Positions 1-9,323 are shown, counted from the first letter of the stretch. The stretch is 64,000 nt of DNA from Azospirillum canadense (GCF_025961225.1 NZ_JAOQNG010000007.1:384501-448500); one strand, 5' to 3'. Numbers and translations: made by a program. Notes: a model not told the origin generated them from the letters alone.

Positions 1-983
1 ACCTGTCGCTGGCGCTGCTCAAAGCGGGGCGGCTGAGCGAGGCCTGGGCCTATTACGAGGCACGTTGGCAGATCGGCGAGTTCCCCGTGCCCAAGGCCCC
101 GGGCCCGCTGTGGAACGGCGAACCGCTGGAGGGCCGCAGCATCCTGCTGCACGCCGAGCAGGGAAACGGCGACGTGCTGCACTTCGTGCGCTACGCTCCC
201 CTGGTGGCGCAGCGCGGCGGCCAAGTCCGCCTGGCCGTGCACAGCGGCTTGCGCCGGTTGATGGAGCGCATTCCCGGATTGCTGTCGGTGCACAACCTGC
301 ACGACCCGTTGCCCGTCACCGACCTGCATTGCCCGCTGCTCAGCCTGCCGCGCGCCTTCCGCACGGGGCTCGACAGCATCCCGGCGCACATGCCGTACCT
401 GACCGCCGATCCCGCCGACGTCGAGCGCTGGCGCACCCGGCTGCCCGCCGACGGACGGCTCAGGGTCGGGCTGGTGTGGTCGGGCGATCCACGGCCGCAC
501 AGCCCCAAGGCCAACGCGGTCGACCGGCGCCGCAGCCTGACGCTGGACGATTTCGCGCCGCTGGGCGCGATCGACGGGGCTGCCGAGCGCATCGCCTTCG
601 ACAGCCTGCAAAAAGGCTCCGCCGCCCAGGCCGAAGACCCGCCAAACGGATTGGCGCTGATTGACCGGATGGACGAGATCGGCGATTTCGCCGACACCGC
701 GGCGCTGATCACCGGGCTCGATTTGGTCACCACGGTGGACACATCCGTCGCGCATCTGGCCGGCGGGTTGGGCAAGCCGGTGTGGGTGCTGTCGCGTTTC
801 GGAGGCTGTTGGCGCTGGCTGACCAATCGCGACGACAGCCCCTGGTACCCGACGCTTCGCCTCTTCCACCAGCCCGAACCCGGCAGCTGGGCGCCCGTGG
901 TTGCGTCCGTGGCAAGGGAGTTGGAGGCGCTGGCGGCCGGGCTGAAGGGCCGTTGCGCTCCGTCGTCCAACGGATCGGCTTGA
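1..983 (+). CDS. TPR / glycosyltransferase-like protein (3' part)
   Basis: The reading frame is open from the window edge (frame starting at base 3) to the TGA at 981-983, so the start lies upstream. The first residues (LLKAGRLSEAWAYYEARW) look like the end of a tetratricopeptide repeat. The rest resembles the C-terminal glycosyltransferase-9-like domain found behind TPR arrays, with GLVWSGDP and, near the end, TVDTSVAHLAGGLGKPVWVL, a typical nucleotide-sugar-binding segment of heptosyltransferase-like folds. Such proteins often act in surface polysaccharide or flagellin glycosylation, but the substrate cannot be told here. It converges on the gntR gene with a 46-nt gap. Confidence 0.75.
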   Translation, partial: LSLALLKAGRLSEAWAYYEARWQIGEFPVPKAPGPLWNGEPLEGRSILLHAEQGNGDVLHFVRYAPLVAQRGGQVRLAVHSGLRRLMERIPGLLSVHNLHDPLPVTDLHCPLLSLPRAFRTGLDSIPAHMPYLTADPADVERWRTRLPADGRLRVGLVWSGDPRPHSPKANAVDRRRSLTLDDFAPLGAIDGAAERIAFDSLQKGSAAQAEDPPNGLALIDRMDEIGDFADTAALITGLDLVTTVDTSVAHLAGGLGKPVWVLSRFGGCWRWLTNRDDSPWYPTLRLFHQPEPGSWAPVVASVARELEALAAGLKGRCAPSSNGSA

Positions 984-995
984 ACCTCCGCGTTC

Positions 996-1019
996 CCGGT
1001 TGCACCGCGCCGCAACCGG
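996..1019. terminator. hairpin between convergent genes
   Basis: CCGGTTGC (996-1003) pairs perfectly with GCAACCGG (1012-1019) around an 8-nt loop, in the gap between two convergent genes. There is no clear T-tract, so function as a bidirectional terminator is inferred from position. Confidence 0.4.
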
Positions 1020-1029
1020 CGTCGAACGC

Positions 1030-1704
1030 TCAGGCCGCCGTCGACGTCTCCGGGACATCGTCCGCGGAGCGGGCCATCAGGTCGATCTTTCGCTCCAGAT
1101 GCTGCCGCAGCAGCACGGCGATGGCCGCCCCATCGCGCCGGGTCAAGGCATCCAGAATCCGCTCGTGCTCGCGCACGGCCTGATCCCACCAGCCATGCGG
1201 CATGTCCGCCACGTAGCGGGCGCGGCGGATGCGCAACGCCAGGCCGGCGTGGGTGGCGATCAGCACCGGGTTTCCCGAGGCCATGAGGATCATGTGGTGG
1301 ATGCGCTCGTTCAGCCGGTAATAGGCCGGCAGGTCACGCCGGGCGTGCTGGGCCAGCATCTCGTAGTGGAGCGCGCGCAATTCGGCGATCTCCTCGTCGG
1401 TGATGCGGGCGCAGGCGAGTTCGCCGGACAGAGCCTCCAGGCAGGCCATCACCTTGAAGGTGTTCTCGATGTCGGCGCGGGTCAGCGTGGCGACGCGGGC
1501 GCCGCGGTTGGGCAGCAGGACCACCAGCCCCTCGCTGGCCATGACCTTCAGCGCCTCGCGCAGAGGGGTGCGGGAGACGCCGAACCGCTCGCACAGTTCG
1601 CGCTCGTTGACGCGCGCCCCGGGGGCCAGCTCGCCGTCGACGATGGCGGCGCGCAGGCGGGAGACGACCTCCGCGTGCAGGCTGCTGCGGTCGATCGGCG
1701 TCAT
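1030..1704 (-). CDS. GntR-family (FCD) transcriptional regulator
   Basis: This 224-residue protein has an N-terminal winged helix (about residues 5-70; ERFGVSRTPLREALKVMASEG is the recognition region) and an all-helical FCD ligand domain (about 80-215). The ATG at 1704 was chosen because it gives the normal family length and overlaps the TGA of the upstream dehydrogenase gene as ATGA. It is therefore the second gene of a leftward operon and probably the local regulator of the divergent aminotransferase/TRAP operon. FCD regulators usually bind small carboxylates or keto acids. The palindromes at 4666-4675 and 4866-4875 are its likely operators. Confidence 0.88.
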   Translation of the reverse strand: MTPIDRSSLHAEVVSRLRAAIVDGELAPGARVNERELCERFGVSRTPLREALKVMASEGLVVLLPNRGARVATLTRADIENTFKVMACLEALSGELACARITDEEIAELRALHYEMLAQHARRDLPAYYRLNERIHHMILMASGNPVLIATHAGLALRIRRARYVADMPHGWWDQAVREHERILDALTRRDGAAIAVLLRQHLERKIDLMARSADDVPETSTAA

Positions 1705-4643
1705 CCGGCGCCTCCCACCAACGCCCGCGCCAGAACGACGGCGACATGCACCGCTTCGCGGCCGGCGCCGTCCCGGATCTGGTGCCGGCAACTCGTCCCG
1801 TCGGCCACCAGGATGGTGTCCGCATCGGCGGCCCGCACGGCCGGCAGCAGGTCGAGTTCCCCGATCCTCATCGACACCTCGTGGTGTTCCGCCTGATAGC
1901 CGAAGGCGCCGGCCATCCCGCAACAGGTGGATTGTACCACCGACACGTCAAGGTCAGGCACAAGCTTCAGCACGCGCTCCACCGGCGGCATCGCGCCCAT
2001 GGCCTTCTGGTGGCAATGGCCGTGCACCAGGGCCCGGCGCACCGGCAACGGCTTCAGGCGCAGGTCCAGCCGCCCGGCGGCCCGTTCGCGGTCGATGAAC
2101 TCCTCGAACAGCAGGGCGTGCCCGGCGATCCGCGCGGCGTCGGGACCGGGCAGCACCGCCGTCGACTCGTCGCGCAGCGTCAGGAGACAGGAAGGCTCCA
2201 GCCCGATGATGGGACGCCCGCGCTCCACATGGGGCAGCAGCGCCGCGACGAGCCGCCGCTGTTCGGCACGGGCCTCCTCCACAAGGCCGGCGGCCAGGAA
2301 GGTCCGGCCGCAGCACAGCGGACGGCCGCCATCGGCGGCTTGCGCATCGGCCGGGGCCGCGACGTGGACCGCATAGCCCGCCGCCTCCAGCACGCGGACC
2401 GCCGCGCGGGCGTTGTCCGCCTCGAACCAGCGGTTGAAGGTGTCGGCGAACAGCACGACCTCCCCCACCCGCCCCGCCGCCTTTCGTCCCGTCTCCCGGA
2501 ACGGGCGTGCGTGCCAGAGCGGCAAGGGGCGATGCCGGCTGAAGCCCAAAAGCCGTTCCGTCAGCGCGGGCAGTCCGGGGATGCGGCTCTGCAGGTTCAG
2601 CAGCGGCCCCAGGCGCGACGCCAGCGGGGCGTAGCGCGGCAGCCACGCGATCAGCCGCTCCCGCAGAGGCAGGGGCATGCGTTTGCGGCGTTGCGCCAGC
2701 ACCTCGATCTTCATCCGGGCCATGTCCACGCCGGTCGGGCATTCGCGCTTGCAGCCCTTGCAGCCGACGCAGAGGTCCAGCGCCTCCATCACCCCGTCGG
2801 AGGTCAGGGCGTCGGGGCCGAGTTGTCCGGTCACCGCCAGCCTCAGCGTGTTGGCGCGCCCGCGGGTGACGTGCTGCTCGTCCTGCGTCGCGCGGAAGGA
2901 GGGGCACATCACGCCGGGGTCGGATTTCCGGCAGGCGCCGTTGTTGTTGCACATCTCCACCGCACCAAGGAACCCGTTCCACTCCGACCAGTCGAGGGCG
3001 GTGTCGATGGACACGCCGGCGTAGCCGGGCTTGAAACGGAACAGGCTGCGGTCGTCCATGCGCGGCGGATCGACGATCTTGCCGGGGTTGAACAGGCCGG
3101 CGGGGTCGAACAGGGTCTTCACCTCGCGGAAGGCGTTCACCAGGCGCGTGCCGTACATGGCCTCGTGGAATTCGGAGCGGACGAGCCCGTCGCCATGCTC
3201 GCCGGAATGGGATCCTTTGTATTCCCGCACCAAGGCGAAGGCCTCCTCCGCGATGGCGCGCATCTTCCGGACATCAAGCTCCTGCTTCAGGTTCAGAACG
3301 GGGCGGACGTGCAGGCAGCCTTCCGACGCGTGGGCGTACCAGGTGCCGGTGGTGCCGTGCTTGTGGAAGACCGTGGTCAGCCGTTCCGTGTAGTCGGCCA
3401 AACGCTCCAGCGGCACAGCGCAGTCCTCGATGAAGGACACCGGCTTGCCCTCGGTCTTCATCGACATCATGATGTTCAGGCCGGCCTTGCGCACCTCCCA
3501 GATGGCCGACTGGAAGGCCGGATCGATCGCCTCCACAACCGCGTCCGGCAGGCCCAGGTCGCCCATCAGTTCGACCAGCCGCTTCAGGTTGGCGATCTCC
3601 TCCTCGCGATCCTCGCCGGCGAACTCCACCAGCAGCAGGGCGTCCGGCTCACCCTTGATGAAGCGGTCCATGGTCGCGCGGAACAGGGGGATGTCGCGGC
3701 CGAGCGCGATCATAGTGCGGTCCACCAGTTCCACCGCAGCGGGTTTCAGCGCGACGATGTCCCTTGCCGACTCCATGGCCTTGCGGAAGGTCGGGAAGTG
3801 GCAGACGCCCAGCACCTTGTGCCGGGGCAGCGGCGCCAACGCCAATTCGATTTTCTGGAAGAAGGCCAGCGTGCCTTCCGATCCGACCAGCAGCTTGGCA
3901 AGGTTCGGGTGTGCGCCCCCCAGCCGCTCGATGTTGTAGCCGCCGACCTTGCGCTGGACGGCGGGAAAGCGGGCGGCGATCTCGTCGGCCTCGCGGGCGT
4001 GCAGCGCCTTCAGCGCGTCCTCAAGCTCCCGATGGCGCCCGGGCGCCGGGGGCGTGGCGTCGAAGCGGACCGGCGTCCCGTCGGGCAGCACCGCCTCGAT
4101 GGCGCGGACATTGTGCACCATGTTGCCGTAGCGCAGCGAGCGCGTGCCGCAGCTGTTGTTGCCGGTCATGCCGCCGATGGTCGCCTGCGCCGAGGTCGAG
4201 ACATCGACCGGGAACCACAGGCCGAGCGGCTTCAGCGCCTTGTTCAGGTGGTCCAGCACGATGCCCGGCTCCACCACCGCGGTCCGGGCACCGGCGTCCA
4301 CTGCCAGGATGCGGTTCAGGTGGCGGGAGCAGTCCAGGGCCAGCGCCTCGTTCACCGTCTGCCCGCATTGCGAGGTGCCGCCGCCGCGCGGCAGGACCGG
4401 CACGCCTTCCTCCACCGCGATCGCGACCGCCGCGGCCACATCCTCCGCGTCGCGCGGGATAACCACGCCCACCGGCTCGATCTGGTAGATCGACGCGTCG
4501 GTGCTGTAGCGCCCGCGCGAGAAGCGGTCGAACAGCACGTCTCCCTTCAGGGCACGGCGCAATCGCCCGGCCAGGGCGCCATCGCCGACGGGCACGCGCT
4601 TGCGGGACGGGGCGGCCGGAGCGGTGCGGTGGTCCAGCGGCAT
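1701..4643 (-). CDS. FAD-binding oxidase / Fe-S D-2-hydroxyacid dehydrogenase fusion
   Basis: This 980-residue protein fuses a GlcD-like FAD domain to a GlcF-like iron-sulfur domain, as in YdiJ-type D-2-hydroxyglutarate/D-lactate dehydrogenases (about 1,000 residues). Visible features are the PCMH FAD motif VLPRGGGTSQCGQTVN and the GGMTGNNSCGTRSLRYGNM segment, a central FAD-oxidase C domain with HSGEHGDGLVRSEF, a 4Fe-4S pair including CVGCKGCKRECP, and two CCG-type segments (LCCGRTF, STCCGMAGAFGY). It probably oxidises a D-2-hydroxyacid and passes electrons to the quinone pool. The ATG at 4643 gives a sensible N-terminus (MPLDHRTAP); an extension to 4937 would cross the promoter region. It overlaps gntR by 4 nt. 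Confidence 0.85.
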   Translation of the reverse strand: MPLDHRTAPAAPSRKRVPVGDGALAGRLRRALKGDVLFDRFSRGRYSTDASIYQIEPVGVVIPRDAEDVAAAVAIAVEEGVPVLPRGGGTSQCGQTVNEALALDCSRHLNRILAVDAGARTAVVEPGIVLDHLNKALKPLGLWFPVDVSTSAQATIGGMTGNNSCGTRSLRYGNMVHNVRAIEAVLPDGTPVRFDATPPAPGRHRELEDALKALHAREADEIAARFPAVQRKVGGYNIERLGGAHPNLAKLLVGSEGTLAFFQKIELALAPLPRHKVLGVCHFPTFRKAMESARDIVALKPAAVELVDRTMIALGRDIPLFRATMDRFIKGEPDALLLVEFAGEDREEEIANLKRLVELMGDLGLPDAVVEAIDPAFQSAIWEVRKAGLNIMMSMKTEGKPVSFIEDCAVPLERLADYTERLTTVFHKHGTTGTWYAHASEGCLHVRPVLNLKQELDVRKMRAIAEEAFALVREYKGSHSGEHGDGLVRSEFHEAMYGTRLVNAFREVKTLFDPAGLFNPGKIVDPPRMDDRSLFRFKPGYAGVSIDTALDWSEWNGFLGAVEMCNNNGACRKSDPGVMCPSFRATQDEQHVTRGRANTLRLAVTGQLGPDALTSDGVMEALDLCVGCKGCKRECPTGVDMARMKIEVLAQRRKRMPLPLRERLIAWLPRYAPLASRLGPLLNLQSRIPGLPALTERLLGFSRHRPLPLWHARPFRETGRKAAGRVGEVVLFADTFNRWFEADNARAAVRVLEAAGYAVHVAAPADAQAADGGRPLCCGRTFLAAGLVEEARAEQRRLVAALLPHVERGRPIIGLEPSCLLTLRDESTAVLPGPDAARIAGHALLFEEFIDRERAAGRLDLRLKPLPVRRALVHGHCHQKAMGAMPPVERVLKLVPDLDVSVVQSTCCGMAGAFGYQAEHHEVSMRIGELDLLPAVRAADADTILVADGTSCRHQIRDGAGREAVHVAVVLARALVGGAG

Positions 4644-4665
4644 GGGGCGTGTCCTCCGGCTCAAA

Positions 4666-4675
4666 TTGTATTCAA
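4666..4675. promoter_or_regulatory. candidate GntR/FCD operator 1
   Basis: TTGTATTCAA lies 22 nt upstream of the start codon of the leftward dehydrogenase gene. It has the TTGnATnCAA form also seen at 4866-4875 and resembles known FCD-type GntR operators. The assignment to the adjacent regulator is inference. Confidence 0.45.
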
Positions 4676-4848
4676 AATTCAGCCTCGGCGTGGAGTGGGC
4701 CGTCGTGTTCCATCGAAGCGCCCACTGTTGGCAAATCCACGCAAAATCCTTACGGATCCCGGGCACTCCTGTCGAGAGACGGCGGGGCCATACGCCCTTT
4801 GTGGATCGCACCACCCCGAAAGCGCCAACCGTGGTTGTGCAATTGCTG

Positions 4849-4877
4849 TTTGCGCAAAGCGCATTTTGCATGCAAAA
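4849..4877. promoter_or_regulatory. candidate GntR/FCD operator 2 (two adjacent palindromes)
   Basis: Two perfect palindromes stand almost end to end: TTTGCGCAAA (4849-4858) and TTTTGCATGCAAAA (4864-4877). The second contains TTGCATGCAA, matching the TTGnATnCAA form of the site at 4666. They lie about 60-90 nt upstream of the aminotransferase start, on the rightward side of the divergent region. Confidence 0.5.
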
Positions 4878-4935
4878 CTTGTTTGCCATACGAACAAAAC
4901 AGCGAACGCCGGAAAGGCGGGAGGGAAACGCCGTC

Positions 4936-6129
4936 ATGGCCCATCGCAGCGGACGCCACTTCCTTCAGATCCCGGGGCCGACCAACGTGCCCGACCGCAT
5001 CCTGCGGGCCATGGACCGCCCGACCATCGACCACCGCGGGCCGGAGTTCGCCGCGCTGGGACGGGAGGTCCTGGCCGGCATCAAAACCATCTTCCGGACC
5101 GAGCAGCCGGTGGTGATCTACCCGGCCTCCGGCACCGGCGCGTGGGAGGCGGCCATCGTCAACACGCTGTCGCCGGGTGACCGGGTCCTGATGTTCGAGA
5201 CCGGGCACTTCGCGACGCTGTGGCGCAATCTGGCCGACCGCTTCGGCATCCGATGCGACTTCGTGCCCGGCGACTGGCGACACGGCGTCGATCCGGACGC
5301 GGTCGAGGCGCGCCTGTCCGAAGACCGGGAACACGCCATCAAAGCGGTCATGGTCGTGCACAACGAGACATCGACCGGAGTCACCAGCCGCATCCCGCTG
5401 GTGCGCCGCGCCATCGACCGCGCCGGGCACCCCGCCCTGCTGCTGGTCGACACCATCTCGTCGCTGGCCTCCATCGACTACCGCCACGACGAATGGGGCG
5501 TGGACGTCACGGTCAGCGGCTCGCAGAAGGGGCTGATGCTTCCACCGGGGCTGAGCTTCAACGCCGTGTCCGAAAAGGCGCAGGCCGCCAGCCGCGCCAA
5601 CTGCATGCCCCGCTCCTATTGGGACTGGGCGGAGATGCTGAAGCCCAACCAGGCCGGCTTCTTTCCCTACACGCCCGCCACCAACCTGCTCTACGGCCTG
5701 CGCGAAGCCGTCGCGATGCTGCATGAGGAGGGGCTGGCCAACGTCTTCGCGCGCCACGACCGCCACGCGGAGGCCACCCGCCGCGCCGTCGAGGCCTGGG
5801 GTCTGGAGCTTCTGGCGCTCGATCCGTCCGAATATTCCAGTGCCCTGACCGCCGTGCTGCTGCCGGACGGGCAGGACGCCGACCGGCTGCGCCGCATCAT
5901 CCTGGACCGCTTCGACCTATCGCTGGGCGCCGGGCTCGGCAAGGTGGCCGGCACGGTGTTCCGCATCGGGCATCTCGGCGACTTCAACGACCTCACGCTG
6001 ACCGGCACGCTGACCGGCGTCGAAATGGGACTGGAGCTTGCCGGCGTTCCCCACCGCAAGGGCGGCGTCGACGCCGCGATGCGGTTCCTGCAGACGGCCG
6101 CGGCCGGACAGGAGGCCGCCACGGCCTGA
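4936..6129 (+). CDS. serine-glyoxylate-type aminotransferase (class V)
   Basis: This 397-residue PLP enzyme belongs to the alanine/serine-glyoxylate aminotransferase family. It begins with the characteristic FLQIPGPTNVPDRILRAM and carries YPASGTGAWEAA (cofactor phosphate binding), VDTISSLAS (Asp to the pyridine nitrogen) and VSGSQKGLMLPPG, where Lys198 should form the Schiff base. The ATG at 4936 follows a strong GGAGGGAAACG ribosome site, and the frame upstream is promoter DNA. It is the first gene of the rightward operon with the TRAP transporter. The family moves amino groups to glyoxylate or pyruvate; here the partner may be the keto acid made by the divergent dehydrogenase, which is inference. 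Confidence 0.88.
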   Translation: MAHRSGRHFLQIPGPTNVPDRILRAMDRPTIDHRGPEFAALGREVLAGIKTIFRTEQPVVIYPASGTGAWEAAIVNTLSPGDRVLMFETGHFATLWRNLADRFGIRCDFVPGDWRHGVDPDAVEARLSEDREHAIKAVMVVHNETSTGVTSRIPLVRRAIDRAGHPALLLVDTISSLASIDYRHDEWGVDVTVSGSQKGLMLPPGLSFNAVSEKAQAASRANCMPRSYWDWAEMLKPNQAGFFPYTPATNLLYGLREAVAMLHEEGLANVFARHDRHAEATRRAVEAWGLELLALDPSEYSSALTAVLLPDGQDADRLRRIILDRFDLSLGAGLGKVAGTVFRIGHLGDFNDLTLTGTLTGVEMGLELAGVPHRKGGVDAAMRFLQTAAAGQEAATA

Positions 6130-6202
6130 GAGCCTATCGTCCGACAACTCCAACGACACAAAAGCGGCCAACAAAAACGGCACGCACGAGGGAGGGACCA
6201 AG

Positions 6203-7198
6203 ATGAGCTGCATGATGAGCCACACCAGGGCGCTGGTCGCGTCGGTGCTGTTCGCGGGCTCTTTGCTGGCGTCCGCGGCGCAGGCGCAGACCGAAATCAA
6301 GCTGGGCCATGTGGGCGAGCCGGGATCGCTGTTCGAGCAGTCGGCCAAGATCTTCGCCGAGAAGGTCAACGCCAAGCTGGGCGACAAGGCCAAGGTCGTC
6401 ATCTACGGGTCCAGCCAGCTCGGCGGCGACTCCGACATGCTGAAGAAGCTGAAGCTGGGCACCATCGACCTGTCGCTGCCCTCCACCGTCATGTCGTCGG
6501 TGGCGCCGGTCTTCGGCCTGTTCGAGATGCCGTATCTCGTCAAGGACCGCGAGCACATGAAGCGGATCCGCGACGAGATCGTCATGCCCGTCCTCGCCCC
6601 CGCGGGCGAGAAGGAGGGCTACCGCATCCTGGCGGTGTGGGAGAATGGCTTCCGCCACATCACCAACAACCGCCAACCCATCGTCAAGCCCGACGACCTC
6701 AAGGGCATCAAGCTGCGCGTGCCGCAAGGGACGTGGCGCGTGAAGATGTTCCAGGCCTATGGCGCCAACCCCAGCCCGCTCGCCTTTTCCGAGGTGTTCG
6801 TGGCGCTGCAGACCGGCGTCATGGACGGGCAGGAGAACCCGCTGTCGCAGATCTACCCGGCGCGCTTCCAGGAGGTGCAGAAGTACCTGTCGCTGACCGG
6901 GCACGTCTACACCCCGGCCTACCTCACCGCCGGCCGCAGCTGGAGCAAGTTCTCGCCCGAAATCCAGAAGGCGCTGACCGAGGCCGCCCGCGAAACCGAA
7001 CCGGAGGTCTACCGCATCGCCGCGCAGCTCGACGACGACCTGCTGAAGAAGCTGAAGGACGCCGGAATGCAGGTGAACGAGGCGGACAAGGACGCCTTCA
7101 TCAAGGCCAGCGCCCCGATCTACGACGAGTTCGCCAAGGAAGTTCCCGACGGCAAGGCGCTGATCGACCGCGCGCTGTCGCTGGCAAATAAGTCCTAA
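6203..7198 (+). CDS. TRAP transporter solute-binding protein (DctP family)
   Basis: This 331-residue periplasmic receptor has a Sec signal peptide of about 28 residues ending in ASAAQA, then QTEIKLGHVGEPGS, typical of the DctP fold. The usual central region (LRVPQGTWRVKMFQAYGANP, then MDGQENPLSQIYPARF) contains the conserved Arg that binds the ligand carboxylate. The ATG at 6203 follows GGGAGGGACCAAG. It should deliver an organic acid to the DctQ/DctM pair encoded at 8742-10600. An IS701-type element now lies directly behind its stop codon, but the coding sequence is intact because the TAA belongs to the duplicated target CTAA. Confidence 0.9.
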   Translation: MSCMMSHTRALVASVLFAGSLLASAAQAQTEIKLGHVGEPGSLFEQSAKIFAEKVNAKLGDKAKVVIYGSSQLGGDSDMLKKLKLGTIDLSLPSTVMSSVAPVFGLFEMPYLVKDREHMKRIRDEIVMPVLAPAGEKEGYRILAVWENGFRHITNNRQPIVKPDDLKGIKLRVPQGTWRVKMFQAYGANPSPLAFSEVFVALQTGVMDGQENPLSQIYPARFQEVQKYLSLTGHVYTPAYLTAGRSWSKFSPEIQKALTEAARETEPEVYRIAAQLDDDLLKKLKDAGMQVNEADKDAFIKASAPIYDEFAKEVPDGKALIDRALSLANKS

Positions 7199-8590
7199 TA
7201 CTACAGCGGGGATTATCCGAAGGTGAGTTTGAGCGGCGCCGACTGTTAAGCGTGGATCAGTAGGGAGGGTCCACGGATGACGACCATTGCTGAAGCGGAA
7301 CGATGGGCGAGCGCGCTGGAGCATCTGGTGGAGCAGCTTGCGCCCCGCTTTCGTCGCCTGGAGGCGCGTCAGCGGGCACTGACGTATTTGCGCGGTCTTC
7401 TGGCCCCTCTGGAGCGCAAGAACGGCTGGCATCTGGCGGAAGCCGCCGGCGATCGCACGCCGGACGCCCTGCACGACTTCCTTGGTCGCGCCCGCTGGGA
7501 CGCCGAGGCGGTGCGCGATGACCTGCAAGCTTATGTGGTTGAGCACCTGGGGGATGCCGACGCTGTCCTGGTGCTCGACGAGACCGGTTTTCTCAAGAAG
7601 GGCACCCGCTCGGTCGGCGTCAAACGCCAGTACTGCGGCACCGCCGGGCGTACCGAGAACTGTCAGGTCGCCGTGTTCCTGAGCTATGCCAGCCGCCGCG
7701 GCCGGGCGTTGATTGATCGCGCGCTGTACTTGCCGGAGGAGTGGACGGCGGATGCCGAACGCCGGCGTCTGGCCGGGGTGCCGGAGGAGGTGGGCTTTGC
7801 CACCAAACCGAAGCAGGGCCGGGCGATGCTGGAGCGCGCCGTTGCGGCGGGGGTGCCCTGCGCCTGGGTGACGGCCGACAGCGTGTACGGCGGCGACTAC
7901 GCGCTGCGGCTGTGGTTGGAACGGCAACCGATTGGCTATGTCCTGGCGGTCACCAGCAAACAACGGGCGCCGCTCGGTTTTGATACGGTCAAGGAGCGGG
8001 CCGTCGCCCGCGTAGGGGCTTGCGACTGGCAGCGACTGAGCGCCGGCGATGGGGCCAAGGGCCCGCGGCTCTACGACTGGGCGTACAAGAGCTATCCGTC
8101 ACTGCGCGCGGGCTGGAGCCGTGGCCTGCTGGTGCGCCGCTCGATCGCGGAACCGGACAAGCTGACCTACTATTTGACCTTTGCGCCGGAGGGCACGCCG
8201 TTGCTGACACTGGTGCGGATCGCGGGCACACGCTGGACGGTGGAGGCGTGTTTCGAAGCCGCCAAGGGCGAGGTGGGGCTGGACCAGTACGAGGTGCGCA
8301 CCTGGACGGCGTGGCACCGCCACGTCACGCTGGCCATGTTCGCCTTGGCCTTTCTCACCGTCGCCCGAGCGGCGGCTATCGGGGGGCGAGGAGCGCGTCG
8401 ATCTGTCGGCCGATTTGCTGCCCCTCACCGTGCCGGAAATCCGCCGCCTGCTTGCATCCTGGATCGGCCTGCCGCGGCCCGAACCCACCGTCGTTATCGC
8501 TTGGTCCGTCTGGCGGCGCCAACACCAGCAACGCGCACGCCAGTTCCATTGGAGGCGCCGTACCCAAACCGGTAAATCCCCGCTGTAGTA
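7199..8590 (+). mobile_element. IS701-family element, copy A (TSD CTAA)
   Basis: The terminal inverted repeats are TACTACAGCGGGGATT at the left end (7199) and its complement at the right end (to 8590). The 4-bp sequence CTAA is present on both sides (7195-7198 and 8591-8594), matching the YTAR target duplication known for IS701. The 1,392-bp element carries one transposase gene and separates dctP from dctQ, so it may be polar on the downstream TRAP and CoA genes. Confidence 0.88.
7277..8588 (+). pseudogene. IS701-family transposase with C-terminal frameshift
   Basis: The frame from ATG 7277 encodes a DDE transposase of the IS701 type. The catalytic acidic residues are visible in VLVLDETGFLKKG, WVTADSVYGGD and TRWTVEACFEAAKGEVGLD. 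After about residue 368 the frame runs through a 6-G run (8381-8386) into unlike Arg/Pro-rich sequence ending at 8575. The +1 frame from GGC at 8385 instead reads GEERVDLSADLLPLTVPEIR and continues to a TAG at 8586-8588 inside the right inverted repeat. One extra G in the run would explain this. Only the tail beyond the catalytic core is altered, so some activity or slippage repair is possible. Confidence 0.8.
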
Positions 8591-8741
8591 CTAAGCAGGA
8601 TTTCCGAACTCCGCCCACACAGGGGCGGGCTCGCAAATCCTGCAAATCCATAGAGTCCGCAGGTTCGCCCGGGCCGGGCCATTTCTGGCCCGATCCGGGC
8701 AAACCTGCTTGGCCCCGGCCCTCCTGCCTGGAACACGCCGC

Positions 8742-9323
8742 ATGGACACCATCCGCACTGGATTCGAACGGCTTTTGGAAGTCGTCGTCGTTCTCCTCGT
8801 CGTCGGCCTGTCGCTGATCGTCTGCGCCGGCTTTCTCTTCCGCGCCGCCGGCCAATCGCTCGTCTGGTACGACGAGGTGGCGAGCATCGGCCTGTGCTGG
8901 CTTACCTACTACGGCTCCGCGCTGGCGGCCCTGAAGGGCGCGCACATCGGCTGCCCGGAGGTGGTCAACCTGATGCCGCCGCGCTGGCGGGTCGTCGCCA
9001 CCGTCGTTGCCGAGCTGTGCGTCTTCGCCTTCTTCGGCACCCTCGCCTGGACCGGCATGGAGGTGCTGGCGATCCTGGAGAACGACCGCATGGTCAGCTT
9101 GCCCTGGGTCCCGCTGCGCGTCACGCAGTCGGTCATCCCCGTCGGGGCGGCGCTGGTGATCCTGGCCGAGGCGTTGCGGCTGCCCCAGGCCCTTGCCGAG
9201 GCCCGCGGGGCCGGCTTTGCCGACGCCGAGACCAAGGAGGCGCAGATGCACGCGGCCAACGCCAACCGCACGGCCACCACCTCAACGGCGCCGGGCGCCC
9301 TGGGCGGGAGTGCGCCGCGATGA
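8742..9323 (+). CDS. TRAP transporter small permease (DctQ family)
   Basis: This 193-residue membrane protein has the four-helix plan of DctQ. Helix 1 is within VVVVLLVVGLSLIVCAGFLF, followed by SLVWYDEVASIGLCWLTYYG, which carries the typical W-x-E-E-like segment, then a helix around VVATVVAELCVFAFFG and a last one near VIPVGAALVILAEAL. The ATG at 8742 aligns with the family start (MDTIRTGFERLLE); the frame is open upstream to 8709 but lacks a ribosome site there. Its TGA overlaps the dctM start as ATGA. It is separated from dctP only by IS701 copy A, so the two were originally adjacent. Confidence 0.88.
   Translation: MDTIRTGFERLLEVVVVLLVVGLSLIVCAGFLFRAAGQSLVWYDEVASIGLCWLTYYGSALAALKGAHIGCPEVVNLMPPRWRVVATVVAELCVFAFFGTLAWTGMEVLAILENDRMVSLPWVPLRVTQSVIPVGAALVILAEALRLPQALAEARGAGFADAETKEAQMHAANANRTATTSTAPGALGGSAPR

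Noticed and set aside
1746..5180. A 1,144-codon rightward open frame
   Set aside because: It is antisense to the FAD/Fe-S dehydrogenase, and it runs through the divergent promoter into the aminotransferase in the wrong frame.
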